DNA from: Rhodomyrtus psidioides
Lineage: Eukaryota; Streptophyta; Magnoliopsida; Myrtales; Myrtaceae
Direction of reading: 5' to 3'
Assembly: GCA_021437785.1 (NCBI GenBank)
Contig: JAILYB010000101.1
Location: forward strand, 1,736,001 to 1,800,000
DNA: 64,000 bases
The notes under the pieces were generated by a model. It searched no databases, was not told the DNA's origin, and was given only the letters and a program-made list of their open reading frames with translations. Positions 42,979 through 56,220 of this stretch are shown piece by piece. The number at the start of each line of letters is the position of its first letter. Position 1 is the first letter of the stretch. The position numbers and the translations under genes were made by a program.

Positions 42979-43412
42979 TATAAAAGGATGGCAAGAGTTT
43001 TGAGGTTGAAGGAGAGACATTTTGTAGAGTGTGCAAATTTTTGAGAGCTTAGAGAGAAGAACACAAACACTCTCTATATTCTCATAATCTTGAGTGAGCA
43101 AAATATACTAAGTTCGGAATATTGATTCGGCATATTGCTAGCACAATTGTTGTGGAGTTATTAGTCGTCTCCCCGTTCGTCAATTGGTGGTGCGTCCGAA
43201 CTAGATGCCTAACACTTGTGGAGGCTGAGATCGAAGAACATCGAACCGACACCTCCGTTCAAGCACGCTACGAGAGGTAATCCATTTACTCCCTTTGAGG
43301 CTTTGTGATTTTTTTCGATTGAAATGCACGAAGTACGCCTCTGGAGATACATGTATGGGTTGTTATTTATTTTCGCTACGTGTTACGTGGATCCCAACAG
43401 TGGTATCAGAGC
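42979..43412 (+). promoter_or_regulatory. Captured copia-like promoter, LTR end and PBS in LTR C
   Basis: TATAAAAG (42979-42986) is followed by about 410 bp of leader-like sequence, then CCCAACA, then TGGTATCAGAGC (43401-43412), the standard copia initiator-tRNA PBS. This is the right half of a copia-type LTR plus PBS, now inside another element's LTR. Confidence 0.65.
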
Positions 43413-44541
43413 CGATCCTTAGGTGTTTTCGTGCATTTAATTGATTTTTTGCAATTTTTGCAATACTATGGCCAATATGTATTAACGAATTGTTCGTCTT
43501 ACATGGCTAATGGAGGTTGATTATTTTATATGATAAATTAATCAACGTAGCAAAAATTGAGACTAAATCAATTTTGAATCGAAAATTTATGGCTATCTTA
43601 TTTTACGTAAAAATTCTGAATATGATTCAACGTAGAATTTTTATTGTGCCTTCCTAAGTTTTAAATTGTGAATTTATTACTTACGTGGAAGGGTGGTGAT
43701 CATGGAAAAATCTCTAATCAATGTGATTGATGTATGTATGAATGTATGGTGATTATTTATTTGGGGTTGTAATTATTAAATGGAGGCTGCGTACTCCTTT
43801 TATTTTTCATGTAATCTTTATTTTTAGCATAGTCAATTGTTGATGTAAATGCTACGAGGATTACGTGGAGGAGCCTTTTAAGTCGGCGAGCTCTTTGGGG
43901 CCCGATTCTTGAAGAGTTCAAGAAACCAAGAAGAAGCGAAGAGCGGCTCTCCGTTACTAAAATATTAAAATGATTAAATGTGGTCTCATTGGCTCGAGAC
44001 CCATTAAATCATAATTCCATGATCACCACGTAGGATAGATGTTTATGTGATTGGCATCTATTTATTTATTATGATTACGTGAGCATGTTAAACTGGTTAA
44101 TGTGCAAAGTCAGACTTACCTCACCCAAAATTGCGCCTGCATGAAATCCTAGTTAGGGAAAATCACTCGCGTTAGGTACCGAAAGGGCGTTGGTAATGAC
44201 ATCAACGTAACCAAGTCCCCGAACTCAAAATCTCTGGTTCCGCAGAATTGATCGATCTCTCCCAATCAGTCAATAAGGTTTCCGGTCTACCCTCCAAGAA
44301 AGACCGGGTGGCGACTCCAAATGCATGCACAAGTTGCACATGCCACCACGACCACACTAAGGTCGAAAGCAATCGACTGTTATCGTCGAATCCCTTTGAA
44401 AAATACTCCCGCCGCGATTTGGTATGGGCTTGGGAGGACCCGCGCCGATCCAAAGCCCGCGATCTGCACCCTTGTGCGGGGGAAGGCCCGCGATCGGTAA
44501 TCCATTAGCCGCGTCCGCTTTTTCGGACGGGTCGCGACAGC

Positions 44542-44560
44542 TGGCGACTCCGCTGGGGAC
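44542..44560 (+). other. Primer-binding site, element C
   Basis: TGGCGACTCCGCTGGGGAC, two bases after the LTR end. Confidence 0.85.
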
Positions 44561-47500
44561 CTTGTTCTAGAACCTATGGTTCTAGACCTCAAGTGGACTT
44601 AGGCCGTATTTAAAACGCTGAGTGATTTTTCTAACCCTGCAGGCGCTCTTGAAGGTGAGGTAAGTCCGCTCATGGTAGGTGTTATATGTTTTTGCAGATT
44701 GGAGAGATAAGGGGTGTAGTCCGTGATTAACATTGTCTTATGCAGGTTGGCGTAGGAATGTATGTTGTATGGATGATTTGAAGCACCGATTGATAAACTG
44801 TTGTGCATGACTTGCATTGTGATACTCACAACACATGAACACACACAATCGCGCCTAAAACCCCGGGCGCTGCCTATAGGAAAACAATAGAAGGGATTGA
44901 AAATGGAATCTCCGTGAGGAAAAACACGGGGTAATCCACTTTTCAATTCCGCTCATTTCGAATTATGGATTGGGTCCCAATGCAACGATAGTTGTGCAAT
45001 GGAATCTACCCTTTCTAGAACTCGAGGTGGGAGCCTTGGCCTTAGGTTCCAAACCCTATCTTGATTCTTAGAGTCAAACCTCACTGGTCTCATGCGTATG
45101 TATGTGAATGATTGGTACACCTCGAAACCAAAAGGTCATTCAGCGCCGCTTATGAATCAAAATCCAAAAACTTGTGTGAAGAATCAGTCGCGAGTTGAAA
45201 CGAACCAGGATGACATGGAAAAGCGCTGGACCACCTTGGAGAGTCAACTGACGAGGGCAAATGCCTCTTGACCGGGCAACCGAATTAAGGATAAGGACGT
45301 GTCATTCCTAATTGATTTTCAATCAGATAATGACATAATATTTCATATCTCTTCCTCTCAGGATAAGATGGTTAAAGACCAACAAAAGGGAGCTTGCCTT
45401 CCCTACAAAATGGAAAGGAGTGCACCTTCATCGGGCATCACCCATTGGGTTTGCAAAAACAAGATGGATTTATTGTGATGAGCCTTAAGTAGACAACGTG
45501 AAGCTGGGGCAACCTAATTTGGATCGACTCTCCCTAAGTCGAAAAAGTTGTATCCGTTCCAAATCGGATTGATCGGTTCACGAGTTGATATGGTTTTCCA
45601 TTCTTGCAGGTGATGACAAAAATGAATGGGACCACTGAAAAATTTCCAGCATCTTGGATGCCAAAAGTGACCAGAGCAGGGATAGTAAATCCGTAGTCGT
45701 TTCAATTAAAGCGGAGCCATCCATTTGGTAAAAGGACGTATCGTTCCAAAATGATTGTTTTTTCTATATGGGAATAATGCTTCCTTCCTTTTCCTCTCAG
45801 ATGATGATCAAAAGCAGAGGACTCAGGATGCAGTGCTTTCCAATGACAAACAGGGAGTACCCCTTTTCATGGCATCTCAGACATGCACTGTGGCTAAATA
45901 TTTTCAAGAGCATTCTAATGGCTCAATTTGTGAACAAAACCTTTGAGAAAACCTGAAGAAGTTTCTCATCATTTAGAAATATCCGTGAAAAGAACACTTG
46001 AAAAGAAAAATTCAAGTTTTGCAGATTGACACATCTGATAAAAATGCTTTCTCTGAATAGAGTGAAAAGCTCGAACTCATTTTTCGTTGCAAGCATACCT
46101 AACATGCATCATGTATATCATGCACATATCCTGCATACAGAGAACCCAAAGGGAGAAATGCCGGTTCCGCAGGATAATTTTCAAGGGTAAATTGTATCGA
46201 CTCCAATAGTCAATTATACATGCCCTTTACTCATGAGGTCTCTTCTCTTCAACAGGCAAACATCAAATACTTCAAATGGCGACGATGATCGAGAGAATCA
46301 CAAAACCGCCACACGACAAATCCCAAGGCCGTCAAGCCACCTAGAGACGGATAAAAATAATTGAAGATTCTGACAATTGAGATAGAAGATCAGAATCGAC
46401 GAAACCCATGGGAGTGCATGGACGTTGTCAAAATTGAATTGAAAATTGCCAACAAACACGGAAAGTGCTAAGGCATGTTGCCAAGACGAACACCGCCCAA
46501 CTGGGGCAAAGCAGTTTTGGAAGTAATCAGGAATCATCTCACGAACAACACCCACAAATGCAGACGAGATGAAGCAATACTCATCATCCACATCAATATA
46601 CGATATTGAAACGACCTCCATCAAATGAGAAGCGTCAATAATCGGCGAAAGAAGGGAATACATCAGTAAGACGTCATCATGAATCCCAAGAGAAAAGACA
46701 CCCCCAAAGAGGATGGGGATTGCAACAAAATGCAGGAATGAAGTTAGCTAGGGCAAGCGTCACCTAGCTACGACAAATCACACCCAACTGGGGCAAGTGA
46801 ATCATTTGTGCGCCGGACAAAGAATGACGTTTCTCCTCTGGCAAAGTCAATGGACGCAATAACAGAGTCGTCCGCATCATAATCAAACCCCAAGATACGA
46901 ATATGGGTGAACGGTAACATTGTATCGTTCCAATTTGGTCTTCGAAGACCACATGCCTAACATGAGTTTTTACTCACTTAACAGGAAGTCGTTGGCACCG
47001 AAAGCCTCAAAAGAAAAGAACTCGCCAACGAGGAGGCGAATAAAATTATTGACCTTGGGAGTCAGCACTCCAAGAAATGGTCTTTGATTATAAGATCGAG
47101 TGGAGGGTAAAAAGTATCGCTTCCACACTTCATGCTTTGACATGCATTCCGATAACAATTTCCTTTTTCCTTGAATAAAAGGAACTCTGGAGAGTGGCGC
47201 TGGAATGCGTCCAAAAACACAAATGGATCTCCTCTGGGGCAAATCCTTGAGAATGATTCATCGCCAACCAAACGGAGGGATCAAGGCCACAAGATAGAGG
47301 GCCAGATTCTGTAAGCCGCGCGTTTGTGTTCGAATGGAAACACAAAGCAAGAATAAGGCTGTATCGTTCCAATTTGCCTTGAATTTTGGAACGCAAACTG
47401 ACACCTAATTCCCGTCTTTGACAGGGGCTCGCCATCAAGGCGAAACAGGTTTTCACATCCCATGTATTACCCGTTGGAATACATGACCAAGGGTAAGATG

Positions 47501-47700
47501 TATCGTTCTAATTTTTTGAAAAATTCGTGAACGTACAATAACATGTTTCTTCCGCATTTTCAGGGATCTCCAGCCGCGGGGGACAGGTAAGTATCCCTTT
47601 CCCCAATCCATTGAGGATGTTAAATAAAAAACAGAGAGAAAAAGAAAAGCTTTCAGAATCTAATGTCTAGAAAAGACATAGAATTCAAACTTCATTGGCA
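44561..47700 (+). other. Leader and modular repeat region (C)
   Basis: A-like leader with GAGGTAAGTCC near 44655, then from about 45295 GTATCGTTCC-type modules (45738, 46925, 47115, 47361, 47498 and others) with CTCAG or GCAGG acceptor-like ends. The cassette is missing. Short frames are not conserved as proteins. Confidence 0.5.
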
Positions 47701-47708
47701 TTCATGTT

Positions 47709-48221
47709 TTAAAACAGGAGGTTGTCTGAACATGAATAAGAACATGCATTGTGCATCATAAAATCCCATTGACGGGTAAATTTTTTGGAGAAAATGAAAG
47801 AGATTTTTCCAATTAAAAGTTGTTCAAAACTCTCAAAATGACGTTTTTTCAAAAGACGAGAGGCAAAGCCTAGTCCAAACACGTCTTGTACACATTTAAG
47901 AGAGAAGTGGAGCGGATAAGACAGCAAACGGAAGTAGGGACCATTCGCAGCGATTACATGGGTTGGGACGACGGAGGCATTCGTTTCATATCCCCCAAAC
48001 ACTACAGGTGACCGTTGACAACCCCTTTGAACGGCGGTTTTCATTCTTAACCCTGTCAAGAACCACCCCACATCGGGGCAAAATGGAGATGAGTCCAGCA
48101 GCATCAGGAGAAAATGGTTAGAAATTTTCTTGCTCGGACTAACATTAATCTTTGTGTGTTGTTTATATGGTAATCCAAGTGCCATAGGATGACGAGAAGC
48201 ATTCATTTCTCTATCCCACAC
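47709..48221 (-). other. Decayed antisense ORF region 1 (C), longest open copy
   Basis: A 170-codon open frame starts MWDREMNASRHPMALGLPYK and runs through INVSPSKKISNH, DVGWFLTGLRMKTAVQRG and HVIAANGPYF. It is antisense to element C. No family is recognised; the frame could be real or a by-product of nucleotide conservation. Confidence 0.4.
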
Positions 48222-48770
48222 ACCGAATCCTTTGCACAGCCAACTTGAGCCTGCAAATTCATTTCATGAACCCATTGGTGATCATTCCAAGACGGATGCC
48301 GCACCACTTCAAAAATGAAAGAGTTCAAGACTCAGGGATTACGAAGAGAATTCCCGGACTGATATTTAAAGCATGTTTAGACTATATGCCTAACATGATC
48401 CCATGAAGATGATAAAAAGTGGGATTTCAAAAATGAAAATGAAAAAAAAAAATCCCTGGCATCAAGAAAAAGCAAAGTGCCTAGTAAAAGCAAGGCCGAT
48501 GCTCGTGCAAGCTGTTTGCTTGATCCCCAGTGAAACTTGGATGGGAAAAGAGAAAATTCCTAAATGAGTCAGATAAAAAAGACTATTCTCCAAATGATGT
48601 CGAGCGCGGAGGAAAGACGCAGACAGAGTTGTCAACCTTCTTAATGCAACAAGAGACGCTCTCTAAAGGACTTGTGCACACCTCAAAAGCGGTTGCACAC
48701 CTCAAAAACTGAAGATGCAGAATGGAAAAGACAGGTGACAAATTTGCAATGATCACCAATGTCAATCCCC

Positions 48771-49504
48771 TCATAAATTCTGGGCCAAAAACAAGCCTTT
48801 TTCGGTCCCCAATTCTACCAACATCATAACCTTGAAACAGTCTTCTCTGATTAAGACACTTGGGTTAACATATAGCTTAGCTCGAAGAGGTACGAGCAAG
48901 ACTATTTCTTTCTCATTTTGCAGGGTTCTTGACTTGTAAACCCGAAGCAGATGGTGAAAAATTTCATTCAAATGACCTTGACTCAAAAGTGAGTCCCCCT
49001 CGAAGATCAATAACCAAGCCCAACATTACGGTCCCGTGGAAGACCTCCTGACCGATCAAAATGTATGCGCTGCGAATGAGCCTAAAACCTAGGCACAGGT
49101 TAGTAGGGAATTGAGTGCATCCCCTATAAAAACCATTATCTCAAAACAGGTGAGAAGACCTCCTTGTCGAGAAATATTCCGATTGATGTTTTGAACAATC
49201 TCTTTTAGGAATTTTTCAAACTGTTGATCCAGATTTTCCATGCAAGGAATTTGTGATCACATTTGCATGTTGCAAGAATGCTTTGGACAACCTCCAGCAT
49301 CAAAATGCACATTTCATGACTAAAACTTAAGTCATAAAATTTTGTCAATTGGACAATTATTGTCTTCCCAAAGATTATTAACATTTTCTTGGTGAAGAAA
49401 AATCTTTCAGGTTTGAACTTTCTGCACGATACCTGGAGAACCCAGCTCTCAGAATGTCGCCTCAGCAGACTCAAGTGAAGCTTTGTCAAAATAAAATCTT
49501 TCAC
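48771..49504 (-). other. Decayed antisense ORF region 2 (C)
   Basis: Two separated frames, 48771-49010 (VYKSRTLQNEKEIVLLVPL) and 49205-49504 (YDLSFSHEMCILMLEVVQSI), match the A, B and E copies but are broken between. Confidence 0.35.
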
Positions 49505-49576
49505 TGCTTCAAAATTGAATTCCCGACAAACTTCGGGATCTCTAAAAAAAGGGGGAAGAAAAACCCTTTTAAAAGA

Positions 49577-49910
49577 AACAGTCTCATCGGACGTGGAGAA
49601 CCCTCGTCATGAGACCCCTGTTAAAAAATCAGGCAGTCTCATCGGACGTGGAGAACCCTCGTCATGAGACCCCTTCTAAAAAAAAAAAATCAAGCAGTCC
49701 CAGCAGACGTGGAGAACCCTCGTCCTAGGACCTCTTTTCAAAAATATCAAACAGTCTCATCGGACGTGGAGAACCCTCGTCATGAGACCCCTTTTCAAAA
49801 TTCAGGAAGTCTCATCGGACGTGGAGAACCCTCGTCACGAGACCCTTTCTCAAAATTTAGGCAGTCTCATCGGACGTGGAGAACCCTCGTCATGAGACCC
49901 CTTTTCAAAG
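49577..49910 (+). repeat. 55-bp tandem array (C), about six units
   Basis: Units contain TCTCATCGGACGTGGAG and TCGTCATGAGACCCC; one unit has CCCAGCAGACG...CGTCCTAGGAC, a changed stem. Confidence 0.9.
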
Positions 49911-49918
49911 CAAACTCA

Positions 49919-50440
49919 AGGTAGATACCGCCTGAAGGGTCAAACCAAGGTAGAAACCGCCTGAAGGGTCAATCAAGGGTAGAAACCGCCTGAAGGGTCA
50001 ACTCAAAGGTAGATACCGCCTGAAGGGTCAACTCAAGGTAGATACCGCCTGAAGGGTCAAACCATGGTAGAAACCGCCTGAAGGGTCAAATCAAGGTAGA
50101 AACCGCCTGAAGGGTCAACTCAAGGTAGATACCGCCTGAAGGATCAACTCAAGGTAGATACCGCCTGAAGGGTCAAACCATGGTAGAAACCGCCTGAAGG
50201 GTCAAATCAAGGTAGAAACCGCCTGAAGGGTCAAATCAAAGGTAGAAACCGCCTGAAGGGTCAACTCAAGGTAGAAACCGCCTGAAGGGTCAAACCAAGG
50301 TAGAAACCGCCTGAGGGATCACATTAATGGTAGAAACCGCCTGAAGGGTCACATATGGTAGAAACCGCCATAAGGGTCAATTCATTGGTAGAAACCGCCA
50401 TAAGGGTCAACTCATTGATAAATATCGCAGTAAGGATCAA
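49919..50440 (+). repeat. 30-bp tandem array (C), about 17-18 units
   Basis: GGTAGA(A/T)ACCGCCTGAAGG units; the last ones read CGCCATAAGGGTC and grade into the hairpin motif. Confidence 0.9.
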
Positions 50441-50852
50441 CACAAAGGTCTGATCCACCATACGGATCAAAATCCTTGGCAAATCCCAAAGCGTGGGATG
50501 CGCCTTCCTTAGGTTCCTACAAGTTAGGAATCCCATCATGGTATGACCTACCATACAGGTCAGAGCTTAATCTCCCTAGGATATTCTGAATGACGAGTCC
50601 TAGGCATCTTCTTGAAAGTCGTCGCAACCGGCAGCATCCGACAGGTGAGCTTCAGGTAAGCCTCTCTCACTCCGGCCCATGTTCAAATTGTTAGAGCAAA
50701 CCGGGGATTGATTTGAGCTTTTATCAATAGGCTTAAGGATCCGATGTCATAACATTTCTTCTCTTATTTTCCCAGTTGAGTCGGTTAGGAATCAGGTGCC
50801 ACCTTATCTTTGAGAGAAACCTCTAATGAGATTCCTCTCAAAGAGGGGCAGC
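50441..50852 (+). other. 3' hairpins, stem-loop and polypurine tract (C)
   Basis: GATCC-accatac-GGATC near 50453 and GACCT-accatac-AGGTC near 50545. TTTGAGAG pairs with CTCTCAAA before the purine tract at 50840-50852. Confidence 0.8.
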
Positions 50853-51563
50853 TGTTGACACCTGATTTTTTTTACCATTTATTATTATGATTTTTATTCT
50901 TTAAAATTAATTAAAAATATCAAAAAAGGTCATAAAATCACAAAATCAACTTTGGAAGCCTTGGTTTAACCTTAGGAACCAATTTTGAACAAAAAATATT
51001 TTTCGGTATTTTTAATATTTTTCGAGTTTATTTAATTATAAAAATACCCAAAAAATCAGAAAAATACCATTCGTGGTCAGAAAAATACCCAAAAATATTC
51101 GATAATTTTGTTTTAATTTCCTCTTCAAGTGTGTCACTTTAAATCTCAAAAATTCGGCTCGGGTCAATATGTTCCTTCACAAACATAAACCCGAACCGAG
51201 CCTAAAAAAAATCATTTTCGAGTCTTTTAGTTTTCAATTCTCACTTTTTATAAGCTATGACATTGGATTCTAAAGTCTTAAAGTGCAATTAGGTCAATTT
51301 ACCCTCCAATTTAATCAATTTTTACCAAAAGGGCTTAATTGCACATTTTTCTTTCAATTAGTCCCCGGTTTCACGGATGTATACGTATACTCTATGTATT
51401 TATACGTCATATGTATTTATACGTTATGCATATTTGTACTATTTGGTAACCTCTTTAACTCTTGTAATAATAATAATGGTTATTATTTTTAACACCTTTG
51501 TTAGTGCCTTTTTTTAGCATTTTTGTATTGTGAGTGTTATTGCTAGTGCTATTTTTAAATAGC
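50853..51563 (+). repeat. Element C 3' LTR, first 711 bp
   Basis: Matches 41902-42612 with about one difference. It ends where D starts; ATAGC (51559-51563) is the candidate target duplication. Confidence 0.9.
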
Positions 51564-54369
51564 TGTTGACACCTGATTTTTTTTACCATTTATTATTGTG
51601 ATTTTTATTCTTTAAAATTAATTAAAAATATCAAAAAAGGTCATAAAATCACAAAATCAACTTTGGAAGCCTTGGTTTAACCTTAGGAACCAATTTTGAA
51701 CAAAAAATATTTTTCGGTATTTTTAATATTTTTCGAGTTTATTTAATTATAAAAATACCCAAAAAATCAGAAAAATACCATTCGTGGTCAGAAAAATACC
51801 CAAAAATATTCGATAATTTTGTTTTAATTTCCTCTTCAAGTGTGTTACTTTAAATCTCAAAAATTCGGCTCGGGTCACTATGTTCCTTCACAAACATAAA
51901 CCCGAACCGAGCCTAAAAAAAATCATTTTCGAGTCTTTTAGTTTTCAATTCTCACTTTTTATAAGCTATGACATTGGATTCTAAAGTCTTAAAGTGCAAT
52001 TAGGTCAATTTGCCCTCCAATTTAATCAATTTTTACCAAAAGGGCTTAATTGCACATTTTTCTTTCAATTAGTCCCCGGTTTCACGGATGTATACGTATG
52101 CTCTACGTATTTATACGTCATACGTATTTATATGTTATGCATATTTGTATTGTTTGGTAACCTCTTTAACTCTTGTAATAATAATAATGGTTATTATTTT
52201 TAACACCTTTGTTAGTGCCTTTTTTAGCATTTTTGTATTGTGAGTGCTATTGCTAGTGCTATTTTTAAATAGCATTTTTTGTATTATAAATTGTGAGTGC
52301 TATTGTTAGTGCTATTTTTAAATGACATTTATTTATCATAAATTGTGAGTGCTATTGTTAGTGCTATTTTTAAATGGCATTTATTTATCATAAATTGTTA
52401 GTGCTATTATTAGATAGAATTTATAATTGTTAGTGCTATTTTTAAATAGAATTTTTGTATTATAAATTGTGAGTGCTATTGTTAGTGCTATTTTTAAATA
52501 GCATTTTTGTATTATAAATTGTGAGTGCTATTGTTAGTGCTATTTTTAAATGTCATTTATTTGTGAGTGCTATTATTAGATAGAATTTATAATTGTTAGT
52601 GCTATTTTTAAATAGAATTTTTGTATTATAAATTGTGAGTGCTATTGTTAGTGCTATTTTTAAATAGCATTTTTGTATTATAAATTGTGAGTGCTATTGT
52701 TAGTGCTATTTTTAAATGTCATTTATTTGTGAGTGCTATTTTTAGATAGAATTTATAATTGTTAGTGCTATTTTTAAATACAATTTATTGGAAGGTATTT
52801 TTGGCTATAAAAGGATGGCAAGAGTTTTGAGGTTGAAGGGGGGAGACATTTTGTAGAGTGTGCAAATTTTTGAGAGCTTAGAGAGAAGAACACAAACACT
52901 CTCTATATTCTCATAATCTTGAGAGAGCAAAATATACTAAGTTCGGAATATTGATTCCGCATATTGCTAGCACAATTGTTGTGGAGTTATTAGTCGTCTC
53001 CCCGTTCGTCAATTGGTGGTGCATCCGAATTAGATGCCTAACACTTGTGGAGGCTGAGATCGAAGAACATCGAACCGACACCTCCGTTCAAGCACGCTAC
53101 GAGAGGTAATCTATTTACTCCCTTTGAGACTTTGTGATTTTTTTCGATTGAAATGCACGAAGTACGCCTCTGGAGATACATGTATGGGTTGTTATTTATT
53201 TCCGCTACGTGTTACGTGGATCCCAACAGTGGTATCAGAGCTAATCCTTAGGTGTTTTCGTGCATTTAATTGATTTTTTGCAATTTTTGCAATACTATGG
53301 TCAATATGTATTAACGAATTGTTCGTCTTACATGGCTAATGGAGATTGATTATTTTATATGATAAATTAATCAACGTAGCAAAAATTGAGACTAAATCAA
53401 TTTTGAATCGAAAATTTATGGCTATCTTATTTTACGTAAAAATTCTTAATATGATTCAACGTAGAATTTTTATTGTGCATTCCTAAGTTTTAAATTGTGA
53501 ATTTATTACTTACGTGAAAGGGTGGTGATCATGGAAAAATCCCTAATCAATGTGATTGATGTATATATGAATGTATGATGATTATTTATATATTTTGGGT
53601 TGTAATTATTAAATGGAGACTGCGTACTCCTTTTATTTTTCATGTAATCTTTATTTTTAGCATAGTCAATTGTTGATGTAAATGCTACGAGGATTACGTG
53701 GAGGAGCCTTTTAAGTCGGCGAGCTCTTTGGGGCCCAATTCTTGAAGAGTTCAAGAAACCAAGAAGAAGCGAAGAGCGGCTCTCCGTTATTAAAATATTA
53801 AAATGATTAAATGTGGTCTCATTGGCTCGAGACCCATTAAATCATAATTCCATGATCACCACGTAGGATAGATGTTTATGTGATTGGCATCTATTTATTT
53901 ATTATGATTACGTGAGCATGTTAAACTGGTTAATGTGCAAAGTCAGACTTACCTCACCCAAAATTGCGCCTGCATGAAATCCTAGTTAGGGAAAATCACT
54001 CGCGTTAGGTACCGAAAGGGCGTTGGTAATGACATCAACGTAACCAAGTCCCCGAACCCAAAATCTCTGGTTCCGCAGAATTGATCGATCTCTCCCAATC
54101 GGTCAATAAGGTTTCCGGTCTACCCTCCAAGAAAGACCGGTGGCGACTCCAAATGCATGCACAAGTTGCACATGCCACCACGACCACACTAAGGTCGAAA
54201 GCGATCGACTGTTATCGTCGAATCCCTTTGAAAAATACTCCCGCCGCGATTTGGTATGGGCCTGGGAGGGCCCGCGCCGATCCAAAGCCCGCGATCCGCA
54301 CCCTTGTGCAGGGGAAGGCCCGCGATCGGTAATCCATTAGCCGCGTCCGCTTCCGGACGGGTCGCGACA
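51564..54369 (+). repeat. Element D 5' LTR (C type)
   Basis: 2806 bp, like LTR C but with a longer AT-rich array (52210-52790). The captured copia-like part keeps TATAAAAGG (52806-52814) and TGGTATCAGAGC (53230-53241). It ends GTCGCGACA before the PBS. Confidence 0.88.
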
Positions 54370-54371
54370 GC

Positions 54372-54390
54372 TGGCGACTCCGCTGGGGAC
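54372..54390 (+). other. Primer-binding site, element D
   Basis: TGGCGACTCCGCTGGGGAC. Confidence 0.85.
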
Positions 54391-56220
54391 TCTTGCTCTA
54401 GAACATATGATTCTAGACCTCAAGTGGACTTAGGCCGTAATTAAAACGCTGAGTGATTTTTCTAACTTTGCAGGCGCTCTCGAAGGTGAGGTAAGTCCGC
54501 TTATGGTAGGTGTTATATGTTTTTGGAAGATTGGAGAAATAAGGGGTGTAGTCCGTGATTAACATTGTCTTATGCAGGTTGGGCGTAGGAATGTATGTTG
54601 TGTGGATGATTTGAAGTGCTGATTGATAAACTGCTATGCATGAATTGCATTATGATGATCACAACACGTGGACACACACAACCGCGCCTAAAACCCCGGG
54701 CGCCGCCTTTAGGAACACAATAGAAGGAATTGAGAATGGAATCTCCGTGAGGAAAAAGGCGGGGTAATCCACTTTTCAATTCCGCTCGCTTCGAACTATG
54801 GATCGAGTCCCAATGCAACGATAGCTGTGCAATGGAATCGGCTCTTTCTAGAACTCGAAGTGGGAACCTTAACCTTAGGTGCCAAACCCTCTGATTTTTA
54901 GAAGTTCACCATCACTTGTCTCATGCGCATGTCTTTGGGCGGTTGGTACACCTAAAACCGCACATAAGTCGACGAGTTTGGTTGGTAAGACTCTCTATCC
55001 CTCAAATCTATTACAGTTCATATAAATATAGGCATTTCATTCATTGCATTCTGGTGATTAGATTAAATGCCATTTCAAGGATAGATGTGTGTGTTTTTCC
55101 CAAACGTCCTTGATAGAAGACGAGGAGGATGATATCCCATGGCGAACACCGAGTGAGCAACAAAAGAGCCTACTATGGACCTTATTGAGATATCGTCCAA
55201 AGAAGATGACGAGTTGGGGCAAGTGATCCGGAAGCCACGGATCGAACTTGGGGCATCCTTAAACGTTAGGATCACATTCCTTTGTTTCATTTTCCATTAC
55301 TAGTCCTCTTGTATAGGGTTTATTTTTATCGAGGCTTTTTCTATCACACCCCTTAGAGTGATTGTATTAGGGATCTATTGGTGTATACATTCAGATGGAA
55401 CTTGGTTGTATTTCTTTTGACGGGTCATGGGAATGTGATAGTGGCATTTTCTCTAATCATCCGAATACTCCCAAGTCAAGTTTATAATTCCTTTAGAGGA
55501 AATTAAAATTGGAAGTCTTACACGACCTTTTGGTCGTATAGAGTAGTCCAATCTCAATTTCTCTAGAAGGAATTATACACTTGAATTGTTTCGTGCATGT
55601 TTTACGTCGCTGGTAATCCACGATAATTGATCGAGAATATCGATGTTGTTTTGAATTTAATGACGAGATAGATGTCCAAATTACTCTCGTTCTTAACAAA
55701 ACGGCCTTGATTTGGATGCCGTATCTTCAATTAAATTTAAAACACGTTATTATGCCTCGCACTTTTGAGTAATTCGTTCCTCTCGAAATTGATCAAAGGC
55801 GATTATTGTGAATTACATTCCTTTCAATAGTATGCTTTATTTCGAGGAATATTGATAAAAACTTTTCGCGCAAGATTAAAACCCTTGTAAAAGTTCTTGT
55901 CCTTATTAATCACGAGCAAGCATAAGATTGAAAGGGGTCTATGCTTTCTTTTTCAGATTATTCCTTCTGATTCTGTCTTTCTATTTGCAGGTAAAAAATA
56001 GGTAATAGAGAGAAATCTTTTCCTGGATAAGTGTGAGGCTATTCTTTCATCTGATCATGAGCGAGTTATAAAATCCATATTTGCTCGACTTATTGATATT
56101 ATGGTTCGGCTCACCTAAGTTGAAGATGTTCGAACGCTCGAAGAAAGGAACCATGCATAAGTTAAAACACACACGAGAACTTTCATTTATTTTGCTCAGC
56201 GGAGGGTTTTCAGAAGCAGG
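54391..56220 (+). other. 5' leader and 3' flank of the antisense gene (D)
   Basis: Colinear with A: GAGGTAAGTCC near 54488, the decayed acidic frame (about 55110-55220), and the inverted repeat with GGTAATCCACGATAAT near 55610 and ATTATTGTGAATTAC near 55803. No gag is seen. Confidence 0.5.

Larger units (their letters stand above)
41902..44539 (+). repeat. Element C 5' LTR, chimeric with copia-like segment
   Basis: 2638 bp. It follows the A-type LTR to about 42421 (CCCCGGTTTC), then runs through a foreign segment of about 1.7 kb, and rejoins the shared U5-like end near 44113 (CCAAAATTGCGCCTGCATG). It ends GGTCGCGACA before the PBS. Confidence 0.85.
41902..51563 (+). mobile_element. Element C: LTR retrotransposon without cassette, with chimeric LTR
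   Basis: 5' LTR 41902-44539, PBS 44542-44560, internal region of 6.3 kb, purine tract 50840-50852, partial 3' LTR 50853-51563. The two LTR starts show one clear difference in about 710 bp, so the insertion is very young. It carries neither the HB/antisense cassette nor polymerase genes. The 3' LTR is cut by D after AATAGC. Confidence 0.9.

Noticed and set aside
51283..51492. 69-codon frame MQLGQF repeated in LTRs C and D
   Set aside because: It is inside LTR sequence, short, and repeated only because the LTR is repeated.
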